DNA of 64,000 bases from contig OU744726.1 of the NCBI GenBank assembly GCA_916613615.1, positions 19,409,515 through 19,473,514 on the forward strand, given 5' to 3'. This document shows, piece by piece, positions 23,238-38,200 of this stretch. Both the position numbers and the translations under genes were made by a program. The notes below the pieces were generated by a model. The model searched no databases. It saw nothing but the letters and a program-made list of their open reading frames with translations, and was not told the origin of the DNA. This DNA is from Steromphala cineraria (Eukaryota; Mollusca; Gastropoda; Trochida; Trochidae). Position 1 is the first letter of the stretch. Each line of letters opens with the position of its first letter.

Positions 23238-26200
23238 ATGGCGAATCCTACCCTCTGGATTCTACTGTTAGGGACACTGATTTTTCAACTTGATGGGTCT
23301 GTTCAAAGTGACCATACCTCCGGATGTGTTCCTGTCTGCAAGGTAGGTGATGACGAATATCTAACTTACATAGTTTTCATAGTTGACCCAGATCTGATAC
23401 GTGATCCGGGATTCGTGATGTCCGAGTGACAACATTGATTTCATTTCAATTAATTCATTATCACGTACCTTGCTTTGAAACCCATTTCGCCAGACGTGTT
23501 TTCTTTTAAATCTAAGTAATTGCGGTTCATAGGTAAACGTTGGTACTAGGTGTAAAATATTGTCATTCATACTACATGCCTACCGTCAGATATCTTCCTA
23601 ACGTGTTGGATTTTACATGCACTACACTTTACATACAATATGTCAATAAATCATGTATGTGCTATATAAAAGAGCTTTTCACATTAAACATGCAGAGATT
23701 CATGCCGAATTGTTTGATTGAGCATACCATTAAGCATGCAGTAGACTTATACAGAACACACCTTTGCAGTTACAATTTGACATTTATGCAAATTAGATTA
23801 TACAATTAACAATAAAGAAGAAAAATTACGGTAAACAAAATGTATGATTTAATCAAATCTTGTCGTGCATTTTCAATAAAACAGCAAGAATGTCGCTGAA
23901 ACGTTTTTCAAAGAAACGGGAGTGGCTTCGGTATCCATATATGGACCGTAACAGAAAACCACAGCTGTATGTCGGGTATATGCGGGTGAGGTTAACGTTT
24001 GTTAATAGTCCATCTTTACAAACTTTACTATGAAAAGGCAAAGATTAGCGGATGCCTTTTGATATCCAACACGGGTGAATTGTTGAGAGTTCAAAGGTGT
24101 TTCTTTAAAACGTTTAGGAATATAAGAGCTTATGAGGGTGGCGAATTAATTGTATCTCAATTTGTCTTCGAAAAATGGTAATGAATTACTCGGACAACTG
24201 CACATTCGGATGCTATGATGAAAATGAGATTCCACTAATTTAATTTAAAGTGGTAATTTAAAAGGTTTTTTAAATTCAGTCGTGAAATATATTTTGTCAG
24301 ATCTAAATATGTTAAAAACATTATTGCAAATTGCCGAAAAAAAGTTTTGAACAGAATTTTAGAATACTTGCATTAATTGAAGAAATAAAATACCTAGATA
24401 AGTTTCAATTTCAGATGAAGATAAATCTTAGGTAACAGATTAGTAAAAACGTGTAAAGAGAAAAGAAATTAGATTTTAATAAGCAAGAAACGTACATAGA
24501 GTGAAAATGACATCCCAGCAGACATTTTAAAGATAAGGAGAACTGAGTTTGATTTAGTAGAACGGCTAACAAATATGAGGTATTAAGTGTAACATATTAA
24601 CAAATCTTGAGAAATTCATTTGAAATAATGATTTTTAAACATGTCCTTCCCAGCTGTTAACTTTAATACTTCATATCCATGGTTATTGTAAAGGTAAGGT
24701 TTATTGTTGTAAAATGAAAGGATATTTGGACGTGATATTGGTCATCGTATTGAACCTAACCAACCTCTCTGATGTAGATTCATTTGAGTAAAGTTCCAAC
24801 TCTAGATTAAATGGTATTTTTTGCGTTGGAAACAGACGTGATACATGTCAATTTTTTATTAATTAATTACGATGATACATTCATTGAGTTAGCGTACACC
24901 GACTGTGTGTCAGATATTTGCTATCGACAACCTTTGTACGAGTCGCTATTTCCGGGTTCAGGGTGTAAACAACATAGTCAACCGAATGAACTGTTGATAC
25001 TGTCAATGATGAATGTATCACTGCTTTGCGAAACATCAGGACGCAATCTCATTAAAATAAGATCATAACTTCACTACGTTATGCAGATTATGCGTAGCGT
25101 AGTGTAGCAAATAGAATATATATTTTAATAAGATTGATCAAGACGTGATGATAAATAATTATTGATCTGAAGTGATAGTTTTGGCGTTTGCAGATATACA
25201 AACAATGTATGGTTATAATGTTATTTTAATCTGGTTTACCCCCAAAGATTTAACACTGCCAAGTTATTGTATCGTTTAACAATGATAGCCTCTAGGCTCT
25301 AGTAACTTAAATTCGAAACTTTAAGAATACAAAAATCACTGTTTTATTCGGTTCAAAACGCAAAATAATTTCACCTTTTGACAGGGACCTTGACCAACTT
25401 GTTCGGAAAATTCTAAAACCTAAGAAGAAAATATTTGACCTTTATTTCATCATATTTATCAGGTTAAAGCACATATCTTAAGAAATTTGGTCTATCTATG
25501 TGTGTTTACATAGTTGGGTTACCAGGCAACTATCAACCAAAGAGACACAATCATAATGTAAGCATCTACATGCGTGACGAAAGAGCTAATATAATCTCCT
25601 TGCGTTCATCCGTTGTTCAAACCGGTTCTTCTCTTGATGCTTTATCAGTGAAATTTGATTTAGTCTCTCTCTCAAAGTTTTCTCTCAGAGGAGTGTGTAT
25701 TTATCCACATACCTTGATCCCTCTATAAGCGCCCGGGCACTTATCTATTTGTGCACGCCTTCTTTCAAGTTAGGCGCTTTTAGAAACCGGGTGCTTATTT
25801 CAGTTAACAGTAAATTACTGTTTGTGTTAAGCTGTCATATACTATATAGAGATAAATATACTATGTCTGATGTGCACCAAACGAAAAAAATGACCATGCC
25901 TATGTTTTAATTATGAGTTATTCATCCGCGTATCAATTTGAGTCTATCTTCTATTCATTTAAAACTTTCATTTAACATTGACTACATTTTAAAAGGGTTG
26001 CTTTGTCAACCGTTCGTTAAGTAAGTACTCCAGCTGGCAGATGTATTTCTCGGTCAACCGTTGTACCTAATAAATACAGTAATTTAAGTATGGGTGGTAT
26101 TTTCGTGACGTCAATGACAACACCACATATTTATTGAAAAACTTAAAAGAAAAACTAATTCAAGAAACCCCTCTTGTTAAGCATGCGTTAAATAACACTT

Positions 26201-29200
26201 CGGTAGGTCAAACTGACTGTAAGTACTCAATAGAAGGTAAATATTATAATTTCGTCGTTTCTTCAACGTATTTTGAGGCTTATGATATAGATCCGACACA
26301 TTAAAAAACTTCATCCCCTGTCGTTCGTTCGTTCTGTCTGTATCTACATATGCTTTCGGTTCTGTCTGTTTCTACCTGTCTGTTCTGTCTATCTGTTTAT
26401 CTGTGCGTGTGTCGATGTGGGTCTGTTCTGTCTGCATCAGTCTAAACTGTCTGCCTTTCTGTGTCTGTTCCTCTGTCACTCTCCATGTCTCTCATTATCT
26501 TTAAATCTTTGTCGAATGTACAGGCACCTTATATGATAATTGGCTTTGTATGATATGAATTTCATACACTCTACAGCCTGAGTAAACCTAGCCTCAATAA
26601 TACCCGCTTCAATCCGATATTGAACCTAGTAAGATGTAGTAACAGGTCGCGTCAGCCGACCTTTCGGATACCTATGACACTCCAACGCTACATGTAGGGG
26701 AGACCAGGGCAAAGCGCGCCCCCTAACATATAAGTGCGTCTAGTGGGCACCCCGACATATACTGAATGCAACTTGCACACTATCTCTAATACTTGTCACA
26801 TATAGACTGTTACATGGCACATGCTTTTTTAATCTACCATTTCGGCATAGGATATATTTACGTAAATATATTTTGATTAAGGGGGCGCGCTTTGCCCTGT
26901 AGTTTGGGGCAAAGTGCCCAATCCCCTGGGCGCTTTGCCCCATTCGGAAAACAACACAGAATGTAATAGATATTACGATATTATTAAGGATAGAATTAAC
27001 ATAGAAGTTGGCAATATATGCAAGGATGTGCAAAATATTTCATAACATGTCATGGACCTACATGTTCAACATTCTCAATGACCAAATATCGTTATGGTTG
27101 GTACATGTACATTTCTTTCAACTACGAAAGTGTTAATAATGTAGGTTATTGAATATCAAAACCAGTAATAATAGAATAAAAGAAGAATTGAATTGGTTAT
27201 AAGGACGAATTAAAGAATTCATATCATCTATTTTGTGTCGAACTTGGCAGAACGGCATAATTTGCTTATCGTATAGGGTTGAACAGTAATATACAATGAA
27301 TTATATTTTCATGATTTAAAAAAACAACAGAAAAATATGCTTTTGTAACTGCTACTTGTCGTCATTCTTTAACACAAAAAACCTTTAAGTAAAATGGTGT
27401 ATTTCATTTTTATAAAATACAGCAGAATGCTGATATGAAAATGATAATTCTCCTTTACACTATTTGCTTAAGAAAGGTAAAATAATAACTTTTACACCAA
27501 AAAGTTAGCCTAAAAGTTAACTTGATAACACACGGGGCAAAGCACTCCCCTCTGCGCGTTTTGCCCCATCAAGGGTAGCATTTTTTAAGTACATCACAGA
27601 AAGTCATTTAAGCAAGCAATTACAAATTTCATTATTCAATGAATTAATGATACCACTTCATGTTACATGTGCACGAGAGTTCAATGTTCCGTTTTGTATT
27701 TTTATGAAATATTTGAATTTGAGACATATCCGTTCCTTGTAGTAAAATCGCGTTTTTTCGAATATTTGAAATTCTGCGTCGACAACTCAGGCAAATTATT
27801 CCAGCGTCGGTCACAACGCTTCATTACGGTTACTTTCATTCGTTGGTTATGATAAATTACTCCATTTGTCGATAGGTTTGAAGAAATAACGCGTGGTCAC
27901 TTTGCCCCGGGGGCGCGCTTTGCCCTGGTCTCCCCTATATGTGCGAATGCAGACTATTGCTGACCCGTTACTGAACTTTGCTAGACTCAATATCGGAGTG
28001 AAGCGGGTATTATTGAGGCTAGGTTTACTTAGACTGCACATACTATGACTATAAATCATTTTTTAGTGAACCCAATCATTATACTGATCTTTGCCACGGA
28101 AAGGCTATACAAGTTTTGTTGCTGCTTTTCTATTTATGCTAAAAAATTATAAAGGCCGTTGAAACTGCGTAAATATTCATAGGTCGCAAAATCTCTTTTC
28201 TCAGTATGATCGTATGTTGGTCTAGATCCACCTACAACAGATGGTCAGCTTCTATACATCCTAATTTTAACTATTTATTCTTATAATTTTAATGTTTGTC
28301 ACTTGTAATTTCATATATCCATGTATATATTTTTTATATATTTATATTGTATATTTTTGTGTATTTTACTGATTTTAGTCTCTAATAACCTCTTATAGGG
28401 GTGGCTCAACTTTTACTGTTTTGTATGTATTGTAAAATTTATATATATTGAGGTGAGACTTAAATAAACAATCTGTCTGTCTGTCCTTACATGGTATCAA
28501 CAGCTTGTGAGGTGATCAGTTGATGCTCCATAGAGACAATTAGCAATTGTTGAACAAGCAATGAAGCCTTGTACACAATCAAAGATCGTGATGTTTTACA
28601 GAACTAAAATTTCTCCAAGCTCCCTTAGTGCTTCAAAGGGGCAGTAGCAGGTTTTTAGGGGGTATATAAGGTGATGTCAGGAAGATGAAAATTATTGGTT
28701 CCAATTGAAAGACAATGTATTAAACTGAATGGAGCAGTAATAATTCAAATATATAATGTAAAAATAAGCCATGCGATTCCTTTTTCTTAAAGAAATTGAA
28801 TTAAAGGTGTTCACAAAAAATGGCCGCCAATGGATTTTATGTGAATCTTCAAACTTTGTCCTCTGACTATGGATGCTTGGCTTGTGTAATGAGATTTTTG
28901 ACACTATCAAAATACTACATTTAGCATTTACATACAATTATCAGTGAAAAAAAAATAATATAAAATTATCAAAAAAACGTGCTACTGCCCCTTTAAGATA
29001 GCCGTATGCTAATGTTCAAACAAGGCCCTTGGGACTGTCTCAGCACTATCATAGCGTATACAGATTGGCTTTGATTCGTAACGGGGTTTGATTTGCATGT
29101 TGAGTGTACCAGTTGTATAACCTCACTCAGTAAGCTCTATTAAGCATATTTTTTTGACATGTTGTGTGATCCAACGTCTAGAGTGCAATAAAAAAAGTTA

Positions 29201-32200
29201 AAAGATGACAAATGCCGATTTAGCGTTTAATGATGTGAACTGTTGATGTCTATTGACTTATTGCCTATTTTGTTAAATATTTATTTAACATTCTGCATTA
29301 AAATGACAAAAAAATTGTTTTGATTCCTATTCATCGATCATTCATAACACATCTATAAAACAAGGAACGGACTTTTTTCATTTGACATTTTAATTACTTT
29401 CTATCTAATGTCTATATTTACCATCAATAAAATCTTACATTGTAAGAACTAAAGCGGGTTAATATCGTGATTTTTAAGCCACACTTAGACCTTAATAAAC
29501 CAATAAAGGTTGTTATTGTGTGTATAGAACGAGTCAAGGATGATAACTGTCATCAAACCCCTGGTTTAGACTAATCTAGTACTAGTGTTATATCATAAAT
29601 CTATAACGCTGTCTGCATGGCAAACACACCATCCCTCAACAACGCAGATTTGAGTCGGTTTGATTTACGAGAGGTCTCAACACTGCATGGAGGGCTTATC
29701 ATCGGTAGAACGTTCACATGATCACATTATACAGTAGGAATTGGTCTCTAGATATAGTTTTAACCGGGTCTCATAGACACGATGTTAAAATATAATGGCA
29801 AACAAATTACAACTGTTTCTCTTTAAACATATTTTTCTTGTTTCGATATCAAATTAAGTCATCTTTTAGAAATAGAGAAGAAAAAACTATACTGAAAACG
29901 TTTATAGTGAAAGACATGTAATATTATCTTAATCTTGCGATATCATTCTATGATATAAATTAAACAAAAGTTCTGTAGATACAGCCTTTACGTTGGCTTT
30001 GGTAAAATATTATATTCATGAATTGGAAAGCATTTATGTCAGCGAATGTTACGTTTCAATGTCAGCAAGAAAACTGTTAGGGTTTAAACGTAAAGGATTT
30101 GTTGAAGACAATAAACATTGTTCTCGAAACATAATTAGTCAGTTAAATGTTAAGGTTTTTGGTTTTGGACTACGTATTTAATATACAGAAATACCCGAAT
30201 CATGCACTAGTTGCCGTCCAAGTTGATACCCATGGTCATCGGACGCAATTGCCGCGGGTAACTGAGACGCGGTGTAAAAGCTACACACATAATGAGGATG
30301 TCACCGAAAGCGGCACTTTTGCAGAGGGTAGCCTACTGTACTTTTGACATCTAATTAACATATAAATATGATATCAAACTTTTGATGAAAGATTTTTCTA
30401 CTGAGTGATGTATTTCTTTTCTCAATAGCTTAATTTCATCACGAAGCGTATGCAAGTATAACAATGGGGTTTTACCACTGACATCACCTTTCAATCTGTG
30501 CAACCTCGACTCTTGACAATACGAGTCGAATCCGTTCAGTATCAGTCAATAATAAAACTATTTCTTACCCATCTGTTTCACCAAATTTTAGACTTATAAA
30601 TATTTATTTAAGCATTTGTAGTCAACTCCGAGACATACGGAATATAAAAGTATAGCACGTGACATAGTAACTTTCAAATGTAATAAAAATCAATTGATGC
30701 CTGATTCTGTCCAAAATGGACCCCTCCCTAAAAATACAAGAGGTTTAACTATTGTAACAAGTGTGATCCAGACATAATAAAAGAAAAAGACTGTAATCAA
30801 ATTTCCATGAGTCATTGTGATTGCCTGTTATTTTGGACAAAAAGCATGTCATTTCAAAAGAAACACACCCATGAAACCTATATAGAGTTGCCGAAGCATG
30901 CTATTATTCGTTATCTTCATTGTCAAAACCAGTAAAACAGCTTTTCATCACATGTTTATGTAGTCAGGGAGTTTCAAGGACCCTTCGTCTCCGGTCTCAA
31001 TTTCACCTTACTGTTATCGTGATACTGTTATGTACCTGTTCGCCTTATATAAGTCCACGCCTGAGAATCGTGATCATGAGTGGGATTAAAGTCGACTTGA
31101 CCTTACCATAATCTAAATGGTGGGGAGGGGGAGGGTGGGGAGGGGTGATGGTGTGTGAGTTGGGGTTGCACTTTTTATGAAAACCTATTCTTCATATTTT
31201 CCCCATTAATATTAGTGGATTGCAACTCTATTATCTTCAGAAGGTCAAACCTCTCATTATGCTACCCGATAATGTGAAGTTTTAGAAACATTTTCGAGTT
31301 TCAAGTAAACACCACTGTCGGCCTTTTTAGATAGATTTGTTTAGATATTTTGAGATAAGGAAACAAATAGCTTAGCTCAATCAAATATATTACTTTAATT
31401 TAAAAACCGATTCTTCGTTTAAAACCATGGTCATGTATTTATTCAAAATTGCTTCTTGCCCTTTAAAATTTGATCGAGCATGTTGGTTGGGTAAAATGCG
31501 TCCAAAGTTATCATTTATGGGTATTTAAAAATAGTATTTAATGTCCGAATTACAACATTGATATCAATAGTTTAATCTAAGAACAATATAAATGTTTGAA
31601 GGCGCTGTAGCATTTTGTGTTGTTTTAATTGTTAATTAAACACAATTCCGAATTCCTGCTTTTTGCAGCTGAATATGATTATTTCTAAATCTCAAAAGAG
31701 AAATGTTTTGTGGACACAACTCTCGAAAAGTAGTTATTTGATATGTTTAACACTGAGCTGCAATGTACCCTCATCTGCTTTTTTTAGTCTGTTTGGACAG
31801 ATGAAATTTCAGCAGCCACACAATCACGTATGAAAAAACATAATCATGTTTGAGTTATTTAAATAACTGGTGTCACACGTTTTGAAAGCAGAGAAGGATT
31901 ACTCAGTGTGCTCTCGTCTAATCAGGTCATTTCCATTTCATTGTTAAGAGGATTTTAAGTTGAACGTTCTCGAACATAAAAGGTGTACTTACAACCATCG
32001 TTCCGCGTTGTAAAATTTTACAATAATTTGTATCGAAACTTACCGTTTATGGCACAGAAGATGTTATGTAGGAAAGAAGGGGATAATCTTAAGTAGTATT
32101 TTAAGGCTCTTAAAGGGGCAGTAGCACGTTTTTTGATAATTTCATATATTTTTTTTTTCACTGAAAATTGTAACTTAATGCTAAATGTATTATTTTGACA

Positions 32201-35200
32201 GTGTCATAAATCTCATTTCACAAGCCAAATATCCATAGTCAGAGGACAAAGTATGGAGATCAACATAAAATCCATTGGCGGCCATTTTGTGTGAACACCT
32301 TTTATTCATTTTGTGTGAGAAAAAGGAATCGCATGGCTAAACTTTACGTTATATATTTGAATTATTACTGCTCCATTTAGTTTAACTACATTGTCTTTCA
32401 ATTGGAACTAATAATTTTCATTTTCCTGGCATCACCTTATATTCCACCTAAAAGCGTGCTACTTCCCCTTTAAAGGGGCAGTAGCACGTTTTTTGATAAT
32501 TTTATATTTTAAAATGTTCACTGATAATTGCAAGTAAATGCTAAATGTATTATGTTGACAGTGTCAAAAATATCATTACACAAGCCATTCATCCATAGTC
32601 AGAGGACAAAGTATGAAGATTCACATAAAATCCATTGGCGGCCATTTTGTGTGAACACCTTTAATTCATTTTGTGTAAGAAAAAGGAATCGCATGGCTAA
32701 ACTTTACGTTATATATTTGAATTATTACTGTTCCATTTAGTTTAACTACATTTTCTTTCGATTGGATTCATTAAATTCATTTTCTTGACATCACCGTATA
32801 TTCCCCTTAAAACGTGCTACTGCCCCTTTAAATTATAAATTATCCTATCTTTAGGCAATAAGTTATTATGCTTTTACCAACTTACTTCATAACCATATAT
32901 TTCCTAAGGGACTGATACTAAAACTTATGAAATTAGTTATTTCAACTGTATTCGATGCTCTTAAGTTATCAATAAAGGATTTTGGTATTTGTCAATTTGT
33001 AAGTCAGAGGAACGAAGTGCCGACTGAGGCGAAGTCGAGGCACAATACAATAAACCGACATCTGAAACTCATTCAATACGAACAGGTTTGTTTAATTGCC
33101 TTTCATATTTACCGGCACCATATAAAGCTAGGTTTAATTAAATTAACATAAAGATTTGTAAATAAGATATAATTAAGCCGATTAATATTTTTAAAAGAGA
33201 GCATCTGTAAATGGTCAGTTGAATGTGACCTATGAATATACATGTAAATGCATACATTAGAGTCGGGCTATGCTAGATCCCCTTCAATCCTTCATAAGCA
33301 TTTTAGTAAATGGGCAACATATACTTTACCAGAGTTAAATACCTGACAGTGAATGCATTTTGGCTGTGACATGACTAATACAACGACCACGTCACGTATG
33401 AACTACATAGTTTTACTGTAGAACATTGAAACCACGTGTCGGTGTTGCCCAGTTTATATTTCCGTGTTTTGCATCATAACCGAGATCTTTAATACACACT
33501 CGTTTTCAATCATTATTACATCTTCACATTTGCATTTAATTGCATGCAATTGAAAAAAAAAGTTTTACGTTTATTTCCAGAGTAAAAAATAAGTTAAATG
33601 AAAGGAAGCATCAACTTATTATTATAAACTATATTAACTAAGATTCACTATTAGTGTTTTGCCTTAAGTTTTCATAATTTCTATTCGCAACTGCTCGCCA
33701 TGCCTTTTGAGTTTAATCATGTATATGCAATGTATATTTAAATAGATCTTGTAAAGTGACAACGTCTTTTTATAACTGTTCTTTTGAATTTAAATCAATA
33801 TTTTCCAATTCTTTTTTTCAGGATGGGGTTTGTCCGGTAAAATTAGATCCAATTGATTTAGAAGGTAAGTCGAAAATTATGTGTAAAAGATATATTTTTG
33901 TAAAATAATTTCAATATATATGATATATGTAACATTGTTAGGATTTTCAATATATCATTATATTATTGTCATTTGCAGAATGTGGATGTAGGATGATGCT
34001 TGCCTCGAGGACTGGAAGAAGAAAACGAGAGCTGAAAAAAACATTCTCACCAGATGCTGTCGAGATAACACTACCGGTTAGATTCAAACCAGGTATGCCT
34101 GACACCTCCAACTTTCTAAAGACTTTTAACATGTACAACCTCTCTTCAAGAGCTATAGCGTGGTGTAAAACTATAAAAATGAGCCGAAATGTTAATCCGT
34201 CACGACATATCGATTTGGTAGATATCATCAATATCATCCGTTTCCCTCCTATACTGAGTCTAGAAAGGTTTAGTAGAGGGTCCCGTCAGCCGACCTTTCT
34301 GCGATCCATGACCCTCCAACGTTATACGTGCGAAGGCAGACTATTGTGGCTTGGTAAGCTGAGTTCTGATTGGTCAATTCGATACGTGGGCTTTCTAGAC
34401 TCAGTATAGGAATGAAACGGATACTTTTGAGGTTAGGTTTACCTATAGACTGCAAATTTATGGCCTTTAGAAACAAATGAAATAGGATATTTGTAATTTT
34501 GAAAAGTTTGACTGATAGAGAAAGTTAGTTCTGAATATAAAAAGGAGTTTTAGAATTCAATATTTTAGGGAGGGGAGGGGGTGCCAGGAGGTAAATACAA
34601 ACATTTGTCCACCCCCCCCCCCCCCCTCCGATCCTGCTATGGCTGAATCCTGTACCCCAGTCTTCACCTTCTGCTTTCTCTAGAATAATTTTCTCTGTGC
34701 ATCTATGCTAGATGTTGTGACATTTATTCACGTTTTTTTACAGGTGGGAAGGCCATGTTATTTGCGAGAAGTGAGCGTGAGGATGGCGAACCTATCTGCT
34801 ACAACCTTGGGAAAGCGAAAGGGTTCAGTTCAAAAACATCGAGGGTAAGTTCATGGATCCATGCAACCAGCATCGTGTGGTGCATTATTTCCCGACTGGT
34901 AGATCAAGTAAAACATATCACATTGACATTCCATTTAATTCGATTTTTTTATGAATGAATATGCTCGATATTGTATGCAGTCAAACCGACGCCGTTTCAA
35001 ACGTCATTATTCGAAAATCCTCAGGCATTTCTGTATGTTTTTTTTTTGACAATTATTTCATTTTGTTCTACAGATAAAATGATGATGCTCTTTTAATGAA
35101 TGAGAATATATGACGTTAAAAATATTCTATGACCAACAATCTTTGTTACGTCACAAATGGTCTTTTAGTCATATATGTCTGCATACTGGCATCTTACATA

Positions 35201-38200
35201 TAGACAACTATTAAAAGTGTGCTTTGTCAAATAGACATAAATTTAAAACATATTATTGCAATTTTTTAATGTTATTTTGCAGATTAAACTGAAGTGCGCA
35301 AGGTTGGATGGGATCTCCTTTAAGGAACCCATCGTCCTCAATAAAAAAAAAAAGTTAATAGCTGGAAAACTAGGTAAGGTTTTTACCTGCAAAATAACAT
35401 ATTTAAAAAAATAATTGAAAGTTCCACGCTTGTGTAATTTGTACAGGATTCAAATAACAGTGTGGACTTAGTCATATTTAGAAGCAAAATTACTCAAATT
35501 GATTGATGGTGCATACCATTCATTTAAAGTACAACATTTTCCTCGAAAAGTAGGGAACAATAGGCCAAAAATATGTAGCGATAGATCAGAAAGAGTTGGG
35601 TTCGAAAGTGATTTACCACTTTGTGAGTTATAATTCCAAATCATATCCTCGTTCACTACAATAAGCTCAGCAACATGAGGAAGCCAGAATTCCGGGAAGG
35701 GCCATATTCCTACGCAAAGCCTGAACGCGAGTTTCTGAACTGTCAGTTTTATGCCTTGCTGCTGACCCTTGACTTTTCTGTGCTGCTTTAGTGCCCCTAC
35801 AGGCAAAGGAGCAAGCACAGAAAAATCAAAGGTCGGCAGCAAGGCATAAAACTGACAGTTCGGAAACTCGCGTTTACGGCTTTGCGTAGAAAGATGGGGA
35901 AGCGTAAGGTTTTTTTGGACTTGAGGGTATAGGTTTTAGGTGCACCGGTCACTTCTGAATTCTTATTTTACCCAATTCCATCATTCTACTTTATCAAAAC
36001 AGTAGACGTATATAAACAAGCGTCTAAATGAAACGTTACCTAGTTTTCAACGTCGTCCAAAACAAAATTCTTTAACCTGACAACGTGGAGTTTAAGTGTA
36101 TCTGACAGGCATATGTCTTGTGGACAACTATGCACATTTTCATTCTTCAGTGAAAGACACTTGATTTGGTACTTCTTCAAGCGAACATGGGGTGCATAAA
36201 TTGCAATTTCAAATTGTGTTTTGCACAGAATTTTCGTCATTTCAGTTTAAAACTGGAAAAGTATAGAATTTAGATAAGAAAACAATATTGTCGATATAAT
36301 GCACTTTATTATGTGAACGTAATTTTCCGGCAATCCGATTGGTCGAGAACCGGTCACGTGACAGTCGACAGAAAGTGATATTGACTTGACCCCCGTGACC
36401 CCGAGTCCGACCAAAAGTGATATTGACTTGAGTTACTAAAAATAGAGCCGATGACGTCAAACCGTTGTTATCATGACGTCATGCTATTGTTTTCATGACG
36501 TCATTGACCCGTCCTCGCCAACAATCGAGCCCAAATGTCGCTCATTGCTGTAGTTTTCTATTCTCTTTTGCTTTTTTGGTCGAGACATAATAAAACAATT
36601 ATGGACTGGTGAGTTCGGTCAATACCTGTTTTTATAGACCCGAGGAAAACAATATTGACCTCAATACCTGTTTTTATAGACCCGAGGAAAACAATATCGA
36701 CCTCGGACTCCGTCCTCGGTCAATATTGTTTTCCTCGGGTCTATAAAAACAGGTATTGACCTCATCACCAGTCTATAATTGTATAATATTTGACATAAAT
36801 TCAATGACGCGTCATTGCTATAGGACGTTTTAAACCAAGCAAAAGTGTTCAGTTTCTCTCTGCTATCTCGCCTAGTTTATTAAATGCTTGTTTCTGGTGA
36901 TCTTGAAAAGATAATGTTTCAAAATTTTGCATAGAAGTTAGCTGACTTCTGAAGAAATAATAAAACTATTTTTTTGTCATATCAATCGGCAGTTGATTGA
37001 GTTATCTTGCGATTTGTAAGGTAGCGTTTCCTTTGGACACTAGTTAACGTCTTCAACGAAACCAAACAAAGAAATATGACTAATTGCTTCCCCCCCCCTC
37101 CCCAGATTTGCCAAAGGTGCCTCAGAAAAGGGGAGGCAAGTGTAGCTGTTGGTCACCCTCCGACGTCAGGATAACGCTTATCGGGAACAACACCCTCGCA
37201 GTGCGCTGGTATCCGTTCTTTGGTCATCGTGACGTGCAGATCATGGTGGAAGACACGAAGTCCAAAAAAATGAGAGACGTACTGAAACTTAAAAACTATG
37301 AGGTGATTACACGTCGTTCGTAGCCTTGCTTTCTCAGTCACCTGGTGATATGTGGGAAGTTAAGAAGTGCGTGAAAATAATTAGGGATTTCCTTTTTTTT
37401 TTAATTTTTAAATTGATTACATAAGGATATTGAATTCAAAATATAATGTTGACAGACACAACACTGCATCCCTGAATATGTTTTACAAAAAAAAAAATAT
37501 TCATTTATCAAAAATAGAATTGTTTAATAGTATTGTTTCGCTAAATAATGTCCTGATATAATACACAATCATACTTATACGTACGAATAACGTTACTTTT
37601 TACAAGAATTTAACTTTGTACAAATATGTTAAGATAAAGCAGTACTAATACATATTTTAAATCACCATTCTCAGCTCTGCGGTCAAAGGTTACAGAACAT
37701 CACTTTCACGGACTATAAACCAGGGACTTACGTTGCCATGGTAACTACTTATTTTCATATCCGAGCAAAATTAATTTTAAATGTAGTCTAGAAATGTTAC
37801 ATATATGTGATTTTCTTTCTGTTAATGTAATATTAATAGTAAATTAATCTATTAATATTTTGTAAATATAAAGGTTGTCAGGCGACTGTTCAACCAATAC
37901 ATTTGTCTAACAATAAGACTCTGAAATGAATTTTGTTTCAGCCTAAAATTGAGCTCTCAAGTCTTATTATAGACTATATTAGGCTTTCATTTTATTTTAG
38001 GGTTTGGCTGACAGACTACCAATACATATCACAATTTACATACAACTTAATAGTTTGTAATTTAGCAATGGTAATTTAGCAATCTAAATAACAGCAGGAC
38101 CAAATATAAAACCTGTTGAACTAAATTTATTTAGATTGGTAATTTAGAGAAGTAGTTATTCAAAGTGAAAGTTATTTATAGAATTTAAATTCGTTGTTTG

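Larger units (their letters stand above)
23343..33821 (+). other. Intron 1 of receptor gene 2
   Basis: About 10.5 kb without a supportable exon. It contains the nested elements at 26.6-28.0 kb, a possible retroposon end, MITE copies 5-7 and a G-quadruplex candidate. The remaining AT-rich DNA shows nothing I can name. Confidence 0.6.

Noticed and set aside
25725..25800. GCGCCCGGGCACTTAT and CCGGGTGCTTATT blocks
   Set aside because: Look like a short dispersed-repeat fragment, but I could not define ends or a second copy in the window.
30280..30340. ATGAGGATGTCACCGAAAG, similar to receptor gene 1 exon 3, in intron 1 of gene 2
   Set aside because: The match is under 20 bases and does not extend on either side, so it may be chance.
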